This document shows positions 12,101-25,909 of a stretch of 64,000 nt of DNA, in pieces. Source of the DNA: Wuchereria bancrofti. Its lineage: Eukaryota > Nematoda > Chromadorea > Rhabditida > Onchocercidae. Position numbers and translations under genes: made by a program. Within the stretch, counting starts at the first letter, position 1, and every line of letters starts with the position of its first letter. The DNA lies in the NCBI GenBank assembly GCA_005281725.1, contig SSBO01000007.1, positions 1,122,402 through 1,186,401 of the forward strand. The letters are read 5' to 3'. Below the pieces are notes generated by a model. That model did not search any database and had not been told where the DNA came from. It was given only the letters and a program-made list of their open reading frames with translations.

Positions 12101-15100
12101 ATAATCTACGGATGGATTTTTGACAATCCAACGTTTGTTCCATTGCTGATGCCCATAATTCGAAATTTCCGGATAGGAGTAACTTCCCGGGAATCTCACG
12201 AAGATATTCCTGAGAGGTTAAAGGTTAAGAAAAATTTGTATTTGTTTCCAATTCCAGGTTGTGAATCATCAAGAAACCATTGGCCATATATATGTCTAAA
12301 CTACTACATTAATATGCTTACCTTCAGAAGAGCAGCGGTGACATGCGGATTAAATTGATAGAAATCCGGTACTGAGCCACGATCAAGTTGAGCACGTAGC
12401 ATACGTACAGTACTCTGTTTGGGTGATTTCCGAAACAAACCTTCGATGTCTACTCCGTGAAGCATCAAGTGGTCAATCATGGTTAATACTGGCTGAGGTG
12501 GCGATGAACCTTCTAGTGGTCGTCCAAAGAAGCGCCGAGATTCCGATCGACTTAGTACACGCCTTGAATAAAGTACTACCGGAACTGTTCAATTTGTTCT
12601 GCGGAAAACTAAGATAATACAGTGTCTATACCAATTATTAGCAAGTTAAAAGTGTCTATTTTGAAATAAATTTCTAATTTTACATACTAAAATGAAATTG
12701 AAAAAAATTTCCTTTTCTTGAAAATGACAAGATTTTTTCCTTTCGAGACAAAAAATTTCTCGGACTTTTTTTAGATTATTCTTGTGTTTTTAGATCGATT
12801 TTAACAAATTAAAAATTGTACTTGAAATGAGAAACAATGGAAGATGTCGATGAATGACTGTTGCCAACGGAAGCCAACACTAAACGACATTGAATTAACG
12901 GTACAGCATCGATCTTTTCCAGTTGTATTTCGGATAATCGATAACCGGTATTCTTAACATGTTCCATAACAATACAAAAGACACATTCTGGTCCTTGAAG
13001 TGTGCTAATACCATCTCCATTACCCGCATCAAATGACAATTCCACTTCTTCCTCCACTGGTATAGCTAATTCATTAATAAGTTCACGTAAAATTTCATTT
13101 GTCGTTTGTGACATACCAATTTTCTTCTTCATCACCTACAATACGGCACTGTAATATCATGCTTAATTCATTAATTGATACTTGTTTTAACTTATTTTCA
13201 TTCACTAACAAATTTTTATAATTTTAATCCTTTTTTTCAAAATCAAAAACAGATAAAGAATTAATTGATAAAAAACAATCTTTTATAATTTTATCACTTA
13301 TTTTTCAAACATAAATAATAGTGAAAGCATGTCATACTGTTATCATCCAGTGATCAATCTTCATTTGATGATATGAAATATTTTAATGGACTATCAATTT
13401 AATCAAAACTTCCATGTCAAAAAACGGATGATTTAAAATGTATTAACAATAAAAAACGTATTCTTCCTTTTCTTATTCAATTTGAAAAATTTAATTTCAC
13501 ATCAAACAATGGACAAGAAGTGATTAAAAGATAAAAATGATGCATTTAATGTGAAATATCAAAAGTATTGTGATTAATTGATTGATTAAATATCGTCAAA
13601 ATTTTCACAGCCAAATGAAAATTTCATCATTTATGCATGGATAAATTTATGTCAATTTGACAATGGAGCAAAATATAGAAAAGAAATACCGGAAGAAATA
13701 ATGTATATTGTTAAGAGGAAATATAATTGATGATAATTGTCATTACGGTTTTCTAATGTGCCAATTTCTATTTCAAATCTTGAACATACTTGCGTACGTC
13801 CATCGATTAGTACCGAAACTGGGATCGTTGTAAATTTGGGTGAAAATTTCGCACGACTTCGTAATATTCGTTGTTGCAATAGCATTTCCCATTCTTGTTT
13901 CTGATCTTCTGTTCTGTAAATCATTAAAAATTTTCCTACACTCTGATAATTTTTTAAAATACATCTCTCGGTCCTTTTTTTTTTCGAAATTTAATCTTTA
14001 AAATTCTGAACTTTAAAAAAATTTGGAAAAATGAACTTTATTGCATTTTTTTTGAACGAAATTATTTCAACTAATGTATTAAAAAGGCTTTCACAATTTA
14101 AATGAATCCAATGTTTCAAATAAAATAATTTGAAAAGAAAGGAGTGATAAAAAAGGAAAATGTTAGGTTTAATTTAGAAAAATGAAAGATTATTTTAAGA
14201 AATTTATATGTTTAATAAAATTTTGTTCACAGACGACAATACTATCAAAATATCAGAATTGTTCGAAAAACTGGCGCAAAAATACAACTATTCTTGCTGA
14301 CGTAATAATAGATTAGTAGAATAGACTGATGATTTAGAAATTAATAATCGAAAATAATAGCACTTATCGATTATTTTTGCTATAGTACTTATTGTAAAAC
14401 AGATCAAAACAGAAATTACACTAATTTAATTTTAAATTCATTCGTGGGAAATTAGAATTGCAACGAATGTTACAGCAGAGAACATTATAATCTCCATCAA
14501 ACTAAAGAAAAATATCTAAACCGGAAAAGATATCCAATTAATGAGAAATAAAACGAAAAAAAAGGATAAAAGCAGATTAGAATATGATTTAAGAAGTAAA
14601 AGGCAAAAATAGGTAATTATATTAACTACTATTAGCAAACAAAAAATAAGGAAAAAGAAAAAACGAACGCAAAATGAGCGATGAAATTATAAATTGGCCA
14701 TCCGATAAGAAAAGAATGTGGGCAATCATTTGATACCAACCAAATTCGATCCAAACGAATTTTTTCCTTTAATTTGTAACTATTCGCTGCTCTGCAAAAA
14801 AGTACAAAGGAAAATGATAAATAGGAAAAAGGAGAAGCAAAAAGTAAATAATTAATATAATTATCAACTAATACAACATCTTTTGATAAATGATGAATTA
14901 TATTCATTACCACCAATTATGGAACAATTCAACTAGCAAAATATTGCTATTCGTTCCATTTATATGCTAAGCTTTTAATTTTTTTATTTTTAATCCATAC
15001 TTTAATAGATAATATATCACACATAATAGTCAATGCTTTAATAGCTAATATTTTCAGTTTTTTGTGAAATTTTCTTTAAAATAGTATAAAATATTTTTTG

Positions 15101-18100
15101 CGCTTTTTGTTTTTTTTTTAATTTTATATTTAAAATTTGTCAAAATTACTATTATAATACTACATGAAATACTAATGTACATGAAATTTAAGCGTATGAA
15201 ACTTATCGTTAAGCATTAAATTATTTTTGCGTTTAACATATATTTATGATTTCACTTTTTATTTGAAAATTGTATCTATTTTACAAACATCCCTATCATT
15301 GGACATTTGATTTCATTGAAATTTTGAGAATTATATTACTGTGTTGTTGGTATTGCTGATATATTGGTATTTGATGCTGTACCTGTTGACAGGTATGGTA
15401 GGCTCACTAAGCGGACTAACACAAATTTGGGTCGTTAACGTACGGAGTGATTGTCAAGTAAGATTAAAATGGATGGATGCAGTGGGGTTATGATGAACCC
15501 CAGACATCCTCTCATTCGCTGTGACCTGTCGCACCTGTCTCATTTGTGCTCATCTTATCAACATTCACCAATATCTACCATTTCATTCCAATTTTATTAT
15601 AATTATATATATATATCAACCGATGACCCCATCTAAACCAAAAACACACTTATCAAGCAAATACTGGAATTAAAATTTAATTTTAATTTTTCCAATCAAC
15701 AAACTTTCCCTTCAAATGTTACAATATTATTATCATTAATTTTAGAGCTAGAAATGAAGAGAAGCATTAGCTGAAAAACACAACATACATCTTAAAAACA
15801 TCAAAATTTGCGTAAAATTAACGAATCAGTTGATAGTTGTAATTTAACAAAAAAGAAAAAAAAATTGCAATTTGACATTTAATTTTCAAATTTACTGGGG
15901 AAAGAGAAAAAAAGATCATCAAAAATGATTTGCCAAACACGACACACTGAACTATTACTGATGTTTATCATCCTGCACGAAACTTTCCCCGACACCGTAC
16001 TAATCATCTAATTAAGTCCATTTGCCACCCATTTACCCATCTTCTAAATTTATATTCACATTCATAAATATATGTTTAACCTTTTTTACAAAGAAAGAAA
16101 AAAAGAACTTTCAATTTGTAAAATTCGTAAAATATCGGAAGGAAGTGACGTTTTGATATTAAAAAAAATTCAAATGAAATGAATTGACAGTGGAATGAAT
16201 TCAATTATTCGCTGAATTTATAAGTGATGTATGAAAAGAATAAACATATATTAGATATGCTGTTTTCCAAAAAAAGATGTGATTCATTTCAAAGTTAAAT
16301 TTGAGTTCAATTTTTTGCTTCTTTTTTGGAGGAAAAAAGGAAAGAATTTGATTGAAATTTTGGTAAAGAATTTGAACAATCATTTTTTTTTCTCTTCAAA
16401 AAAAGAATGTTTGCTATTTTATAAGAAAATCAAAAATTGTTTCATTTATTTTCAATTCTTTAACCATCTTTTCTTCGTTTTTCAAAAATTTTCATAACTT
16501 TTGAAGACGACTTTTCTCATTTTTTTATTGGCGGAATTTTAGGTAAGAAAACAATACAAACAATCAGAAATGTAAGATAAACAATGTACACCTTTTTCAT
16601 CTAATTAATTAATGTCAGTTAATTCATTAGTTAAAATAAATATTATGATACTTTCAATATTTTATTTCTATATTAATAATATCAGTTGTTAAATCATTTG
16701 ATCATTTATTTCTTTTCGATAAATTAACCAATAGATGAATAAATTTTTGTAGTCATTATTGAAGTGTAATTGAAATAGAAATGAAACATACTTTTGTTTG
16801 GCGATAAGAAGAAGATCGGAGAAGAGGAAGAAATATCGGGAAGAAGTAAGTAACGAATCCAAAGCTGTCAACTGTACAGCACCTTCCTTAATATATGCTC
16901 GTTTCATATCAATTCCAGCAAAATGACACTCATTTGACTGAAAATATTTTGTTAACTGAATTGAGAAGATTGAATTTTTATGTTTGCTAAGGTATGGAAA
17001 TATTTAAAATGTAAGTAAAAGAAAGCTAAGCAAAGAAGATAGAGAGAAAAAAAAAAGGCTATTTGATGTATTTGTCATCAAAACATTCTACGAAATCAAT
17101 GAATTGACAAAAATTCATTGATGAACAAAAAAGAAATAACTTAGTAAAAAGCTTTTTACTTTTCTTTTTCCTTCTTCATTTTACAAAAAAAAAGAAAAAA
17201 ATTTAAAAAAAAGAAAAAAAAGCATATCTTTAAATAATTGTTATTTTAAATCTAAAATTTATCAAAAAAGAAAATAGAAAAAAAAGTTACCACGATTAAT
17301 CAAATTTTTTGAATTTTCTTGATATAACTAATTATTTTATTAGATGAATAGTAGTAACAGTAGTAGTAATGTCGATATTGAGAATGGTTAGTTTTAAAAT
17401 AATTTAAACAATTATGAAAAGAATAAAGTAATTGAGAATAATATTAAAAGGATAGACTTAAAAGAGAAAATATAAAAGATAGGCCTATTTACAGTCATTC
17501 CTTCTTCTGTCATTTTGTCCGTCTCATTTCATCCATTTGCTTGAGAAATGTGTAAGAATGTGAACTTACACTGATCATCCAAAAAAAAAAAAAAAAGATG
17601 AGAAGATGAACAGTGTATATATGCGTAGGGTTGAAGAGAAAAATGAAATTGTCGTTGAAACGAAATGAAATGACATCGAAACCCATCCAACAATAATAAC
17701 AACTATAAGAGATCTCTCATTGTTGTTATTGTAATCTATAAATTTGAAAAATACATAACATTTCGTTCTTTACCCAACATAAAATAGTCTTTTTATACAT
17801 AAAAAGAAAATTTAATTTTCAAAACAGAAAAAAAAATTTAATCCAATAATTTTTAGGAATAAGATGAATTAATTATAGTTGGAATATATGAATGGACTTG
17901 AAATGTTTATAATTTTGATTGTTTTCCTCAATGATATCAGTCTTTAACAATTTGACCAATACATTCCATATAGGAAGACAATTGGGCAACTGTGTCATAT
18001 AATTCAACATGAATTGATCAAGAAATAGAATATTCAAATATAGGATGAAAATATTGCCACGTATTAGCTAGAAATCTGCAAATGTAAATCGAAAAGTGAC

Positions 18101-20796
18101 ATACCGTAAAGTTTATTCTGAAATATTCTAATCGTCCAATCTTAATCATTATAGATTAATGCTTGTTGATTAAAATAAGTGACAAAATTTGACAAAATTC
18201 ATAAATTTCATTTTACTTTTCGAAGAAATCTTGCTCCCTAATCTTAGTTACATTAGAAAGTGGTAATTAAAATTTAGAATTTTTAATTTTAAGTAATATC
18301 ACCTAACATAAGTAAGAAAAGGTTTCATTTTATTGATTTAACACTTCTCTAAGGTGTAGAATTAATGCATAGAATAGCATTTCTATCAGAAATGAATTTC
18401 ACAAAATTCATTCTCTTTAGTTATTTTGAAAAGAAAAAGTAAAAATGAACAAAATAGTAGATATCAAAGCAAATAGTAAACAAAAAAAAGCCTTGTATTT
18501 GCTATTTGATGCAAGTAATTCTATAAAGATTTTATGACTTCATTTTTCTAATTTTTTAGTAGTAGCAGATAAAGAATAATAAATCATAAAATTTTTTCAA
18601 TTAACATCATGATAAAATGATGTTAATTGAAAAAAGACTTAAATAATGGAAGCGCTTTATCAAATGATATAGAATGATATTTTTTTCATCATCGATAATC
18701 ATTTGTTTATTCCCTATTTAGTCATAAAATTTCAAATTAAATTTTCTGATTCATTATGATAACTATTAAATTAGTTTAAAAGACTTTGCCAAATTATTAA
18801 AAGAATTATTCTTACGTAGATCGGATAAAAACCAAATGTATTATGTATAGAAATGAAAACTGAGATTTAAAGAGTGTAACGATTGACATTACATTCAACC
18901 TATGCTTGCACTTTTTCTTTTTCTTTTTGATTTTTAACAATAGTATAATATTTATTTTAATTTGTAATCGAAAAATAATGTATCTAAAATAACAGAATTA
19001 AAAGGTGAAAAAAATCATAAAGAAGAAAAAAGTGGATGTTTAGGAATAAAAGAAATAACATAGAATAACAAAAAAAGGAAAAAAAAGTGAAATTTTTATC
19101 TTAAATGAACTGCAAGGAAGTATGAAAAGTTTTTTTTTTATTTTTAGAGTGAAATGAAATCAGCATAATAAATTTTAAACAAAAAAATAGTATAAATTTT
19201 TTTCTGAGCAAAATTGAATTGTATTTTAAAAACAATATTTTGTTAGAAATGGGATAATTATCTGATATTATAAAAGATTTTTGCTATTCAAATATTCCAA
19301 ACAACACTGCAAAAAAATTTTAATTTCATATAAGGTAAAATGTAAAATTATTATATCTTCCATAATTTAGCATTTCCAAAATCAAAATGTCACAAAAGGG
19401 TAGTTTTTTTTCCCGAAACTGGTTGCAATTTAACATTGCACAAAATTCAATGCCTATCAAATGTGAGGAAGACAGAAATAAAAAAAAAATGGAAGAAGTA
19501 ATGATACAATTTTTGTTTGGAAAACATATTTAAGGATTAAAAGAAAAAAGATAATAGAAAATTAAAAAGCCGGTTTTTTTGAAAATGGATGAGGAAAAGG
19601 AGGACAGGCTGGATTTATCTTCCTTTAGTTAACTTTGAAGAAGAAAAATAATAACTCAAAAGTTTAATTAGTAAAAATTGTATTATCTAAACAAAATTTG
19701 TCATGTATTTATAGCAAAAAATTTTGCATTTTATCAGCAGCGTTACTTTTCCAAATAATTATAAAATATTGAAAAAGTAAAACAGAAGAATTTTATTTTA
19801 TTCTGAAATAAATTTATTTCATTTTTTTAACATAATATTCCTTCTAATTTAAACAATTCATAAATAATAAAAGAGTTACGATTAAATTTATCAACAAATA
19901 TTCAATAACATTTATATAATTTACACTATTGGTCCAACAGTTAGAAAAGCTGATTTGCTTCAAGAGTAGAAATAGAAAAAGAAAAGTAAAGTAGAAAAAT
20001 GATAAACTAATTATAATTATTATATGTTTGTCAACAATAACAACTATAATTGCTTGTAGCACACAATGCAATATTTAAATGAAAGAATAGTGAGAAATAT
20101 AAATTTCCCAGAAAAAGAAAAAAGCGACCAATGATGTTGTTAAAAATTTTAAAAGAATAATATCATTTTCTCTGACATTTGTTATTACAATAAAGTCGCC
20201 GAAAAACATTTGTTCTTTTACATCTTTTTATCATTTTTTCACTCCTCTTTCTTTTGTCTCTCTCTTTTCCTTTTTTTATTTGATTTGAAATTTATTATAA
20301 ATGTTATTGTCATTTTAATCCTATTCACAAAATTATATTATATTATATACCACCAAGCATACAGGTATAAATTAATTTATTCAGGTCAAAATTTGATTTT
20401 TTTTTATGTAAAAATATACGAGTTACGAAAGATCTTTCTTGATAATTACTGTTGTTGTTTTCTTGAGATATATTTCTTAACAAATTTCATTAAATGCATT
20501 AATACTTGAGATACTTGCAATGATTATATGCTATCATAATTTGGGATATTGTAAAGTTTTGAATTTGTTTGAAATATGCACATATATACCTGGGTGCATA
20601 ATTTTGTTGCATCAATTCGTATCGAACTTGAAAATCGTGGCGCAAAACGATTGCGAATTTCAAGACGTGTGGCCGAGTGAGAGCGTCGCCGATTATTCAT
20701 CATATCAACAATATAAGATCCGGTCATTCACCAGCACGAACACTACCGATCTTTGACAATACCCGAAAAGGTGAAGATAGAAGAGCAGAACCTTTC
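9156..20796 (-). CDS. ARHGAP20: PH-RA-RhoGAP protein (ARHGAP20-type Rho GTPase activator)
   Basis: Proteins of this type switch off Rho-family GTPases and respond to Ras/Rap through an RA domain. Coding exons: 20727-20590, 16937-16792, 14791-14669, 13913-13790, 13135-12822, about 12562-12322, 12209-11906, 11504-11343, 11153-10995 and 10714-9156; about 1089 aa. An acceptor at 20797/20796 with an in-frame stop just before the ATG suggests a trans-spliced 5' UTR. The N-terminal RRRSHSATRL block resembles the vertebrate protein. Residues about 50-165 form a PH domain (RYFFLFSDLLLIAKQK, FLIGWPIYNF); about 180-280 is RA-like; about 285-470 is RhoGAP with the arginine finger in GLFRKS and the helix MTAQSLAVCVAPSLL. 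The last exon encodes a long Ser-rich tail with repeated SP-x-x-x-R-K motifs. Introns 1 and 2 (3.65 and 2.0 kb) are far larger than elsewhere. The junction before the GAP exon is uncertain. Orthology to ARHGAP20 rests on domain order and local matches. Confidence 0.82.
14792..16791 (-). other. Large intron 2 of the RhoGAP gene
   Basis: Mostly A/T-rich, but about 15350-15560 is clearly GC-richer and holds two perfect short hairpins. The PH-domain sequence runs without a gap from the exon before to the exon after (AKQK to AANSYKLKEK), so no coding exon is missing here. Confidence 0.7.
16938..20589 (-). other. Large intron 1 of the RhoGAP gene
   Basis: About 3.65 kb of A/T-rich, low-complexity sequence between the N-terminal exon and the PH domain. 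It carries a perfect 19-bp inverted repeat (18592-18635) and a looser one at about 17690-17732 around GAGATCTC. No gene or recognisable transposon was seen. Confidence 0.65.
18592..18635. repeat. Perfect inverted repeat, 19-bp arms, 6-base loop
   Basis: Arms 18592-18610 and 18617-18635 are exact reverse complements separated by GATAAA. It could fold as a stable RNA hairpin in the intron or as a DNA cruciform. No terminal repeats or target-site duplication were evident beyond the arms. Confidence 0.9.
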
Positions 20797-22476
20797 CTGT
20801 AAGATTGAATTTGTCAACATTACCGTTCAGATCGAACCCACCTCTTGCGACAGTTAATCAACCGTTCAATACAACTGGTACCCCTTTTCTCAACCTCCTA
20901 TTTACAGATATTTACTAATTTAAACGATACGAAAGATCAGCAGAGAAAGACGATACTGTGTACCTCGTCTTTCTCTCCTAATCTATCCTTCAATCAACCC
21001 AATTTACCAACTATTAAACTCTCTCCATCTCCCTTTACTCCACCTCTTTCTTCCTCATTTTCATTCTAAATTTCTTTTTAATACAAATGAATAGTTCATA
21101 ATTATCTAATTTTTCTTTCCCGTTCTTTCATAGACTATGTAATGAATGCATCACATATTCGCGAAATTTCCTCCAATCAATAAACAATAAACAATCGTCA
21201 ATAAACCATCGATTCCTAAAGACACCGTTGATCATCTCTACTTTCACATCACTCTCAAAGATGAACACAGTATCAGTGCAATAACATCACACACATATAT
21301 ACTGTTTACTGTTTATAGCTCATAAAAATGGTTTACAGATCATAAAATCACCAATGAACTCGAAACGGGTAGAGGAATCGATAAAAGTGGAAAGCACAAA
21401 ATGTGCAAAAACAAAACATAAATTTGTTACTTCTTAAAACAGAATAACTAAAATTATAATAAATAAACAAAAACGATCTAACATAAAATGTGACAACTTA
21501 CAATTCGACGTACTGAGTAACATGCGTTTTATTGAAATTCAAAAGTAAGGAAAAAAGGTGTAAAAATGCCAAAAGATCCAGTTTTACTTCTTCTTCTCTT
21601 TGCTCAAAAGGTCTGATAAGAAAGGTCATCACTATAAAAAACTGAATTCCTTTTACTCCCCTAGATTGTTGAATTTTATTTCCTTCACATAAAGTATCAT
21701 GCAAACACGAGAACATGAAAAAGATAAACAAAGTAAGGCTTTGTGAGAAGTTTGGTTTTGAAAAGAGTTATCTTTTAAAAAAGCGTTTCAAAACATTTCA
21801 TCAAGACACAAACCTGTAAGTGTAGCAGGAAAATAAAAATACTGTTAACTAATGCGTCCTGCCCTGTGAATGAAAAATGATTTTATTTTAAGGTTATATG
21901 AAAGGGCAAGTCTATTTAATATGACTTCCGCTCGACATCAACTCGCATAAAAACCAAACTTCAAAAAGTAACGTTGGTCAACAAATCAATTAACCAACTA
22001 TTAAAATTATTAATAGCAAAGCAGTATTGAATCGATTAAAGTAGATCGTAATTGTAAACACTTAGCAAACAATGACTCTTACACCAAGAATATCACAGAA
22101 TTTGACTTTTTTGAACGAAAAAGATGGTATTCCCAATCCCGCAAAAAAGGTTACCAAAGAGGTTTCATTTACCTTAATCAAACAACAAACTTTCAAAAAA
22201 AATTCCTATCTCTTCCCTTAAAAAAAATTTTAAAGTCCTATCTCTGTCCTTAAAAAAAATTTTATTTTCTCTCGTCTCACAGATTCTACCATTCAACTGC
22301 AAATATGTTCGTAGCAGTCCTCAGAATAACAACGAAAGTGTAGAAAAGGATGGTTTGTGTTTCGAGAAATTCGTTTAGGAGGCCACACCAAGTGATACAA
22401 TCGCCTTTGTACTAAATGATTATTCAACTTGATGAAATTTCCTTGCAAATGTAGCAGTTGGAAGAGATCACATAAT
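20797..22476. other. Gap between PRPF4 3' end and RhoGAP 5' end
   Basis: No gene recognised. A minus-strand AATAAA (plus 22261-22266) is a plausible PRPF4 poly(A) signal. Next to it is a two-copy 32-base-period repeat (22205-22232 and 22237-22264). The 20.8-21.3 kb part is less A/T-rich and probably includes the promoter or outron of the RhoGAP gene. At 1.7 kb, the spacing is too wide for a typical nematode operon. Confidence 0.55.
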
Positions 22477-25400
22477 TTAATAAAGCTGTTTCGTCCAAAG
22501 TTTAAAGGTACGGTCAAAAGCAACACTTGCAACCCACTTTCCATCGGGAGATATGTCAACTCCCATCACTTTCGTGTCATGACCCATGAGCTGTCGTAGA
22601 GGACGCCAACCGCAGGTTTCCCAAACCTAAAATTTTGCTTAAATGTTTGCAGAAAAAAAAATTTGTAACAATAAGCACAATTTTCAAGATACAAAAGTCC
22701 CAAACTTAAAAAAACAAAAAAAAAAAAAAATCTATTTCCTTCGTTTATTTCCTTTTTAGCAATTCCAATGTTATTTCAGAACACTTACTTTCAGAGAGTT
22801 ATCGAAGGATGATGTAATAATGTACTGTCCTTTTGATTCTACCCGAAGACCAGATACAAGAGAAGTATGTGCCGCAATTGGTTTGAGTGCACGCCTTATC
22901 CTCAAGTCCCAAACCATGCAACTATTGTCCGCAGAACCCGTGACCATCTGATAACTGGAACAATTGATTTACTATTTCATCTCAGCTTTTTATGTACAAC
23001 GTTATCACGAGAAAAGCAATTTGAAGTCATTTTAACGATAATTAAACACTCTTCCAACTTACCCATTTGGTAACCATTGTCCACAGTGGATTTCTTTCTG
23101 ATGGCCTTCCAAAAACATAATACAACGCCCCGTTCGTAAATCCCACACACGGCCATAACAATCCATACCGCTGCAAAAATTAAATTCATAACATAATAAA
23201 ATATATAGGATAATAATCTAATAGCTTACACTGTCATAATGAGTGATCCATCCACTTGAAAATCGGCATGAAAAACGGGCCGGCTGTGTCCTTCTTGAAA
23301 AAGAACTTCCTGTTCATACTGCAGATCAAACAGTCTCCATGAGCAATCAAAACTGAAAAGAGAGCAAAATTATCAATCGTCTAATAAGTTAACGAATCTT
23401 TCCACCTGAAAAACATTTAGTAGCGGTACAGATTTCCTAACGAGTTTCATTGTATATGCATTCATTAGAGAGAGTTTCTTATCGCTAAAATCACATAAAC
23501 ATTCCCCACTGAACCACGTCTATTGCGGTTGTGACTGAAAATGTCAAAAGTATGACAAACTGGGTTTTTTTCCAATAACCAATCTTGATGGCATGAAAGC
23601 ATACTCTTATCATTCATACAATGTATCGTTATTTCTGTTTAGAAGGATTTTAAATGAGCACCAGCAAGAAGCAAGGAATCGCCCAGATGGATGAAAAGCA
23701 ATCCGGGAGACCCGTTGAGAGTGTGGTTCCAGTTCAGATAGTGGTGAATCACTTTCTAGGCTCCATAATTTTACCGTTCCATCATGGCTGCAACTAGCTG
23801 CATTCAGTGCATATGATTCCTGCGAAACATATGCTCCTGGATGAAATCTAGCGCATCCTGCTTGGCTGGCGTGTCCAACAAATCTTCTTTCACGACTACT
23901 TTCTGGTATCGACCAAATGCTACACTCTCCTGACCTAAAAATGAAATCACCTAAAGAATACAATTTTGAAATAATTAAGGAGAGACCTTCTAGAATTCAC
24001 ATGTCAACAATAATATTCATTTGTTACAATGAATGGCTAATCAACTAATCATTTCAGCTTTTCACTTTCATTCAGCTCTTATTCTCACTTGCTACTCCTA
24101 TACTTTACCTGTCACTGACTTTAACAATGAGAGCTTAGGAAACGAATGTCCATCACGATAAAATCTAAAACACACCATCCAGAAGTGATTAGATGTTTCG
24201 AGTCAGGTGAAAATTCACAGTACGAAACAGGTCTAACATCTGCCACTTGTGAACCATAAACTGCCAGCGCTGCGACCCACCGATGCATTTCTTGCGCACG
24301 CACAGCAGCATCATTTGTCGTACGAGTAGCTTCTTCATGAGCCTGGAAATCAAAATTAATCATTAGTATCAGCAATAATTTCAAACCAATAATAATGACC
24401 TTTAGACAATATACCTTGCGCAATCTTTCTTGAGCTCTTCTCAAAGAAAAATCAGCAATCGCGACGCGAACATCCCGAAGAGCCACTGGCCCTTTATGAT
24501 ACCATGTAGATGAATCTCGTTGTTGCACCGTTTCTGTCTCTTCAGGACTGTGCAGTATCCTTGTAACTTCCTCCTCAGATAATGTTGATAGCAAAGCCCG
24601 CAGCCTTTCCTTCCGGTCCAGCTTGTCCTCTCCAAAAAGACCTAAAATATTTGGTTCATCAGTTGAAATAAGTCATCAAAAAACAAGAAGAATCAGTAAT
24701 AGCTATATGGATTTAATAAAATATACATAACATTTAATAATAAATGCAGAGATTCAAAACGAACTGATATATTAACAATTTCTAATATTCAGTTGTTACG
24801 TTTTATACGACAATATCTCGATTAATTTACTAATTCTGATTGTTATTTTCTCTCCAGTTTTTTGCCACTAAACTAATCCCAAAAGCAAGAACCAGTATTT
24901 AGTCATAACTGCACCGTTAGATTACAGATAATTTCATCTTTTCCTAGCCTATATACATGTATATAAAACCTATGAAGTCGAAATAAACTCACAGATTGGT
25001 TCATCAAGTTTCCGCAAAAGAAGTTTAACATGCCCATCATCCGTAGGTAAAGTTAAAGTACGAGCTCTTCGTCGTCTCTCAAATTCTGCCATTACTTCCC
25101 TTTCCATGGGATTATCCACCATGTCCAAATCGAACTGATCATCTTTCCTTTCAGCTTCACGTTTTTCAGCTTCTGCCTGAAATGCAATATAGCATCTAAA
25201 AACTTGAAACTTTCCTCACAAACACTTTCAAAATAGCAAACACACAACTTCACAAACCAATTTTGGCATTAAAAGATTTTATAGTAAATGATAGATAAAA
25301 TATTATCAATTCATTACATGACTGGTACTTTTATTTGGTTCGAAAAGAAATAACTTTTTTTTTATTCAATTTATCACTCACTGAGAGCATTAGGCAACAT

Positions 25401-25909
25401 GAAATCTTCCTCAACACAAGAAACTTCTTGCTTTTTCTCATCAGCAATAGTGGTGAAAGACAAAAAGCATTCTGTATTCAATATTTGTTTCATAAATTGA
25501 ATTTTTTTCCAAAGATTCATTTGTTGAACTCTTATAATTTCTACCTTATAATTCACTCTCACAATCTTTTAATTCAACAGCTTACCATTACTATCAGTGA
25601 GAAAAGAACAAAAACTTCCTCCTGGGAAAGCATCTGGGAATTCATTTCTATCAAACAGTACACGATACAACGAATAAAGATACGCCAATTTTAAAGGTCA
25701 AAATAGAATGTACAACACTGACTAGTAATCAATGAACTAATTTTAAGCTAAAGAGATGATTTCGTGGTTTTTATTAAATAAAACACAAATTGCCAGTACC
25801 TGCAACTTATGAACAACTTCTTCATTAGCAAGACTGCCGAAGTGCACCTTCTGAATTACTGCTGGAATATTCGATTGCTGCGCTTCGCCCATCTTGTTCA
25901 ATCTCTCAC
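22477..25909 (-). CDS. PRPF4: U4/U6 small nuclear ribonucleoprotein Prp4
   Basis: A core protein of the U4/U6 and U4/U6.U5 snRNPs, acting in nuclear pre-mRNA splicing as partner of the cyclophilin PPIH and Prp3 (family knowledge). Nine exons: 25892-25800, 25176-24993, 24641-24415, 24342-24176, 23934-23662, 23352-23230, 23170-23063, 22954-22789 and 22626-22477; 496 aa, close to the human length of 522. Exons 2-3 carry the SFM (splicing factor motif) region ([24 protein letters not shown]) and the block STLSEEEV. From about residue 220 to the end are WD40 repeats with GH...WD signatures such as [39 protein letters not shown] and FDRTFKLW. An acceptor 17 bases before the ATG (exon start 25909) is a likely trans-splice site. 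It is head-to-head with NOB1. Confidence 0.95.

Noticed and set aside
20797..25909. PRPF4 and the RhoGAP gene as an operon (same strand)
   Set aside because: The 1.7 kb between the PRPF4 stop and the RhoGAP 5' exon is much longer than usual operon spacing in nematodes.
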